From the NCBI GenBank assembly GCA_905480595.1, contig CAJQQY010000468.1:1-36705 (forward strand): DNA of 36,705 bases, read 5' to 3'. Within the stretch, counting starts at the first letter, position 1. Every line of letters starts with the position of its first letter. Positions 33,688-36,705 of this stretch are shown here, piece by piece. Source of the stretch: an uncultured Saprospiraceae bacterium (GTDB lineage Bacteria; Bacteroidota; Bacteroidia; Chitinophagales; Saprospiraceae). Under the pieces are notes generated by a model that was not told where the DNA came from, did not search any database, and saw only the letters and a list, made by a program, of their open reading frames with translations. The position numbers were made by a program, and so were the translations under genes.

Positions 33688-34082
33688 TGTTTTGTTTTTT
33701 AAAATAAAATATAGTTCAATAAAAGCATTTTTGGAAAAAAGAGTTCCATTCAATTCAAAATCCCTTTATTTTCAATGCTTTCCCCTCGCTAAATAAAAAT
33801 TTTTAATTATTATATGTAATAATTTATTTTTTGGCACACAACTTGTAATGACAATAAGTGTAAGTTTTGGTTAAAAAATTGTAAGATTCGTTTCCTAAGC
33901 TCGGCTTCAAAAGCCGAGCTTTATTTTTTTGTACCTACCTAATTTTCTTCCAACCATTTATTTTCCCAATTCCGTCTTTACACATATACATTGCATTTGA
34001 TATTTACTAACAAGTTAAGCTGCAACAAACATCCTGCAAAAAGCGTTTTATTTCGTAGTATTACATTTCAAAATACCACCTT
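33688..34082. other. intergenic stretch with isolated terminator
   Basis: 395 bases between divergent kptA and the OmpA lipoprotein gene. Apart from the terminator at 33897-33930 and a promoter-like TTG (33843) and TAAGTTTTG (33861), I see only AT-rich sequence. An ATG at 33849 opens an 8-codon frame that I do not regard as a gene. Confidence 0.5.
33897..33930 (+). terminator. isolated strong intrinsic terminator
   Basis: Perfect arms AAGCTCGGCTT and AAGCCGAGCTT around CAA, then TATTTTTTT. There is no plus-strand gene upstream: kptA runs the other way. It may end a small RNA or be an attenuator in the leader of the OmpA gene at 34083. Confidence 0.8.
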
Positions 34083-36071
34083 ATGAATTTAAAAACTTGG
34101 ACAATTTTAGCACTTACACTTTCCATGATTTTTGGGTGTAAATTCACTCAGAAAATTACCGATGGAAAAATGGCTTTTGAAAGAAAACAATATTCTGTAG
34201 CTGTTGAAATGCTCAACAAAGAGTATAAAAAAGCAGACAGTCGTGTCGAAAAAGGAAAAATCGCATTTCTTTTGGCGGAATCCTACAAAAAAATTAATAA
34301 AAATTCCTCTGCTATTTCATGGTACAAAACTGCCTACGACAATCAATATGGAGTTGATGCCTTGAAAGAGTATTCCTATGCTTTGAAAAAAAGTGAGCAA
34401 TATGAAGAGGCTATGGCTTCCTTCAAAGAATTAGGATTAGAGATAGGTAGTCCTTACGAATATCGAAAAGAAATTACCGCCTGTAAAATTGCATTAGACT
34501 GGCAAAAACAAGGAGGAATGACTGGGTATGAAATTGAACAAGCTTCTTTTAATAGTTCTTCTGCTGAATATGCTCCTACTCCTTATTTAGATAATCAAAT
34601 TGTATTTACTTCTGATCGAAGTACTGCAAAAGGTGATGATATTTACAATTGGACAGGAGGAAAATTTTCAGATTTATTTATTGCCAACACTACTTCTAAT
34701 ACCGTTGAGTCTTTTTCAAGTATAATTAATACCCCTAACAATGAAGGGACAATTGCATTCGATAAAGACTATACAGAAATGTATTTTTCTAGATGTTATG
34801 ACTCTGAAGATGTAGATTATTTTTGCAAATTAATGCATAGTTCAAAGGAAGGGGATAGTTGGACAGAACCTGTTGTTTTATCATTTGTGGAACCCAACGT
34901 GAATTATGGCCACCCTACCCTTTCTTCTGATGGAGCAAGTTTATATTTCTCAGCAGATCATCCTGATGCTTGGGGAGGATACGATATTTTTATTTCGGAA
35001 CGAACACCAGATGGATGGGATACACCTAGACCTTTGAGTAGAACAATTAATTCTGATAAAGATGAAAAATTTCCATTTATGCATAATGACACATTGTATT
35101 ATGCTTCAGATGGACATACTGGAATGGGAGGATTAGATATTTTTCGATCTGTAAAAACTAGTGATAATGCTTGGTCACCAATCATCAATTTAAAAGCTCC
35201 AATTAATTCTGGATGGGATGATTTCGGTTATGTCGTTGATCCTAATTTTAAACCTTCTGGAGATATTCTACATGAGGGTTATTTTACATCTTCCCGTGTT
35301 GATGGGAAAGGTAGCGATGATATTTATCGATTTGTAAAAAAAGTACCACCTCCGCCACCACCAAAACCTGTAGTAGAAAATCCAGAACCAATTGTTCATA
35401 AATTAATTTTAGATGGTTATGTTTTGGAAAAGATCTATCAATTTGCAGATAATCCAAATAGTAAAGTTTTAGGTAGAAAACCATTATTAGATTCCAAAGT
35501 GGAAATCAATGTAAATGGAAAAAAACGAACAGTCACAGTTGATGACGAAGGAAAGTTCACATTAGAATTAGATGAAAATACTGATTATGATTTCTTTGGA
35601 AGTCATGAAGGTTACTTTAATAATTCAACCAAGTTTAGTTCAAAAGGAATTGGAAAAGACGATAACAATCCAGTTCAAAAATTTGAAGTAGAAATTGTTT
35701 TGGATAAAATATTCAAAAACAAAGAAATCACCTTGGATAATATTTATTACGATTTCGATCAATGGAATATTCGAAGAGATGCTGAGCCAACTTTGAATGA
35801 GTTAGCCAATACACTTTTGCAAAATCCTAATATCAGAATCCAAATGGCTTCACATACTGATTGTCGAGGAAAGACTAATTACAACCAAACTCTTTCGCAA
35901 AGACGTGCTCAATCGGCGGTTGATTACTTAATTACAAAAGGAGTTGAATCGGATAGGTTACAAGCAAAAGGATTTGGGAAAAGTGCTCCAGCAGTTGATT
36001 GTTTGTGTTCTAGATGTTCGGAAGAAGAACATCAAGCGAATCGTCGAACGACGTTTAGTGTGATTGATTAA
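34083..36071 (+). CDS. PorE-like lipoprotein: TPR, beta-propeller, CRD and OmpA domains
   Basis: 662 residues. Lipoprotein signal MNLKTWTILALTLSMIFGC (Cys19). TPR-like helices (about 25-150) are followed by PD40/WD40-type propeller repeats (about 160-410, e.g. FDKDYTEMYFSRC, LSSDGASLYFSADHPDAWGG, YYASDGHTGMGGLDIFRS), a proline hinge (PPPPPPKPV), a carboxypeptidase-regulatory-like beta domain (about 440-530), and an OmpA peptidoglycan-binding domain (about 545-662: YYDFDQWNIRRDAEPTLNEL, ASHTDCRGKTNYNQTLSQRRAQ). This order is that of PorE of the type IX secretion system; PorE paralogs are numerous, so a T9SS role is likely but not certain. Confidence 0.85.
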   Translation: MNLKTWTILALTLSMIFGCKFTQKITDGKMAFERKQYSVAVEMLNKEYKKADSRVEKGKIAFLLAESYKKINKNSSAISWYKTAYDNQYGVDALKEYSYALKKSEQYEEAMASFKELGLEIGSPYEYRKEITACKIALDWQKQGGMTGYEIEQASFNSSSAEYAPTPYLDNQIVFTSDRSTAKGDDIYNWTGGKFSDLFIANTTSNTVESFSSIINTPNNEGTIAFDKDYTEMYFSRCYDSEDVDYFCKLMHSSKEGDSWTEPVVLSFVEPNVNYGHPTLSSDGASLYFSADHPDAWGGYDIFISERTPDGWDTPRPLSRTINSDKDEKFPFMHNDTLYYASDGHTGMGGLDIFRSVKTSDNAWSPIINLKAPINSGWDDFGYVVDPNFKPSGDILHEGYFTSSRVDGKGSDDIYRFVKKVPPPPPPKPVVENPEPIVHKLILDGYVLEKIYQFADNPNSKVLGRKPLLDSKVEINVNGKKRTVTVDDEGKFTLELDENTDYDFFGSHEGYFNNSTKFSSKGIGKDDNNPVQKFEVEIVLDKIFKNKEITLDNIYYDFDQWNIRRDAEPTLNELANTLLQNPNIRIQMASHTDCRGKTNYNQTLSQRRAQSAVDYLITKGVESDRLQAKGFGKSAPAVDCLCSRCSEEEHQANRRTTFSVID

Positions 36072-36102
36072 ATATGAAGTGATCTTTTAACTCTTAAAAA
36101 AA

Positions 36103-36150
36103 CAATCCCGAATTTCCAATTTGAAAATTCGGGATTGCTTTTTTTATTTT
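36103..36150. terminator. bidirectional terminator between convergent genes
   Basis: Arms CAATCCCGAATTT and AAATTCGGGATTG, with an A run before and TTTTTTTATTTT after. It ends the PorE-like gene on the plus strand and the DUF983 gene on the minus strand, overlapping the last codons of the latter. Confidence 0.9.
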
Positions 36151-36545
36151 GCAGCTTTATTTGCTTTTGCTAACGGGTCATATTTCACATATATATGAAT
36201 CCAAATAGATCTAGATATTCTAAATATCCAAAAGTAGAAAATTGCACACATTATTATTAATAAAGCAAAAGAAGCATTGACACTCATCCCTGCAATCAAA
36301 ATTCCACCTCCAACAAAGAATAAGCAAAACCAAGCCGTCCAAATGTATGAAACAAACATTGCCCCAAACCAAAATCCTGGTTCTGGAGAAAAACTTTGAT
36401 TACAAACTTCACACTTATCAGGCATCTCTGTAGGTCTAGAGTAGGAAAAAGTATGAGTATAAAACAAATCCCCTTCTCTGCATTTTGGGCATTTCAGCTT
36501 TAAAATACTTGAAAACAATCCACGTTCTTTTTCTTGTTTTTCCAT
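36144..36545 (-). CDS. DUF983 family membrane protein
   Basis: 133 residues. An N-terminal zinc-ribbon-like part (KCPKCREGDLF near 19-28 and DKCEVCNQSFSPEPGFWFGAMF near 44-65, giving two CxxC pairs) leads into two membrane helices (about 68-88 and 92-113). This is the DUF983 family; function unknown to me. Typical length. Its transcript ends in the terminator shared with the PorE-like gene. Confidence 0.88.
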   Translation of the reverse strand: MEKQEKERGLFSSILKLKCPKCREGDLFYTHTFSYSRPTEMPDKCEVCNQSFSPEPGFWFGAMFVSYIWTAWFCLFFVGGGILIAGMSVNASFALLIIMCAIFYFWIFRISRSIWIHIYVKYDPLAKANKAAK

Positions 36546-36662
36546 TTGTAAAATTACTTTTTATGGTTAGACAAATATCAATATTTTTTGGGAACTCCCT
36601 TATGATTTTTATCACAAAAATAATAAAACATCAATTTATATTTATTCCACCTTATTTAAAAC

Positions 36663-36694
36663 AAAAAAAAGCGCCGAAATTTTCATTTCGACGC
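36663..36694 (-). terminator. terminator of a gene beyond the window edge
   Basis: On the minus strand GCGTCGAAAT and ATTTCGGCGC pair (one wobble) around a 4-base loop and are followed by TTTTTTTTGT. It would end a minus-strand gene lying just past 36705. Confidence 0.7.
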
Positions 36695-36705
36695 CATGAC
36701 GCAAA

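Noticed and set aside
33849-33875. Eight-codon frame as a leader peptide
   Set aside because: No run of regulatory codons and no alternative hairpin pairing with the terminator at 33897.
35284-35484. 66-codon minus-strand frame
   Set aside because: Antisense to the propeller/CRD region of the PorE-like gene.

Overview
The window is AT-rich chromosomal DNA from a member of the Bacteroidota, possibly a Saprospirales-like marine lineage; the phylum call is firm and the order is a guess. The evidence is the menaquinone enzyme MenB, a PorE-like lipoprotein (TPR, beta-propeller, OmpA), the overlapping rsmD/DUF3822 pair, ceramidase-like and M28-PDZ exported proteins, A/T-rich leaders without Shine-Dalgarno sequences, and a few -7 boxes of the TAnnTTTG kind. 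I see no tRNA, rRNA, CRISPR array or intact transposase.

Layout. 1-3000: two medium-chain reductases and an enoyl-CoA hydratase family protein, all on the minus strand. 3050-5772: a methyltransferase, a ceramidase-like membrane enzyme and an AI-2E family transporter. 5816-6574: tpiA. 6589-10150 is a small accessory stretch. It holds a lipoprotein, an EAD11-TM-TPR protein, an RlmA-like methyltransferase, two decayed reading frames, and a degenerate copy of the first codons of tpiA. 10151-15901: a small membrane protein, M28 peptidase, glnS, argS and a secreted protein, all minus strand. 16048-18564: rsmD, DUF3822, a single-TM protein and a bactofilin. 18817-24334: tsaD, an OmpA-type protein with its domain at the N-terminus, a methyltransferase, a TonB-C protein and menB. 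24411-26095: a solitary PycTM-like (DUF5706) membrane protein behind an exported CotH-kinase-like protein. 26487-32944: a tight five-gene minus-strand cluster, in transcription order a large coiled-coil P-loop ATPase, MscS-like channel, cation/proton antiporter, 2-oxo-3-hexenedioate decarboxylase-like enzyme and AraC regulator. 33130-36545: KptA, a PorE-like OmpA lipoprotein and a DUF983 protein.

Most of the window is housekeeping: translation and RNA modification (glnS, argS, rsmD, rlmA, tsaD), central metabolism (tpiA, menB) and envelope proteins. The parts most worth attention are: (i) the ATPase/MscS-like/antiporter cluster, with an 11-of-12 inverted repeat just upstream of its first gene; (ii) the CotH-like plus PycTM pair, which has no visible nucleotide cyclase; (iii) the EAD11-TM-TPR adaptor-like protein inside the accessory stretch; and (iv) the tpiA 5'-end relic, which suggests that stretch arose by insertion or duplication. 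Several strong palindromes lie at gene ends, including a near-identical REP-like pair at 5780 and 19844.
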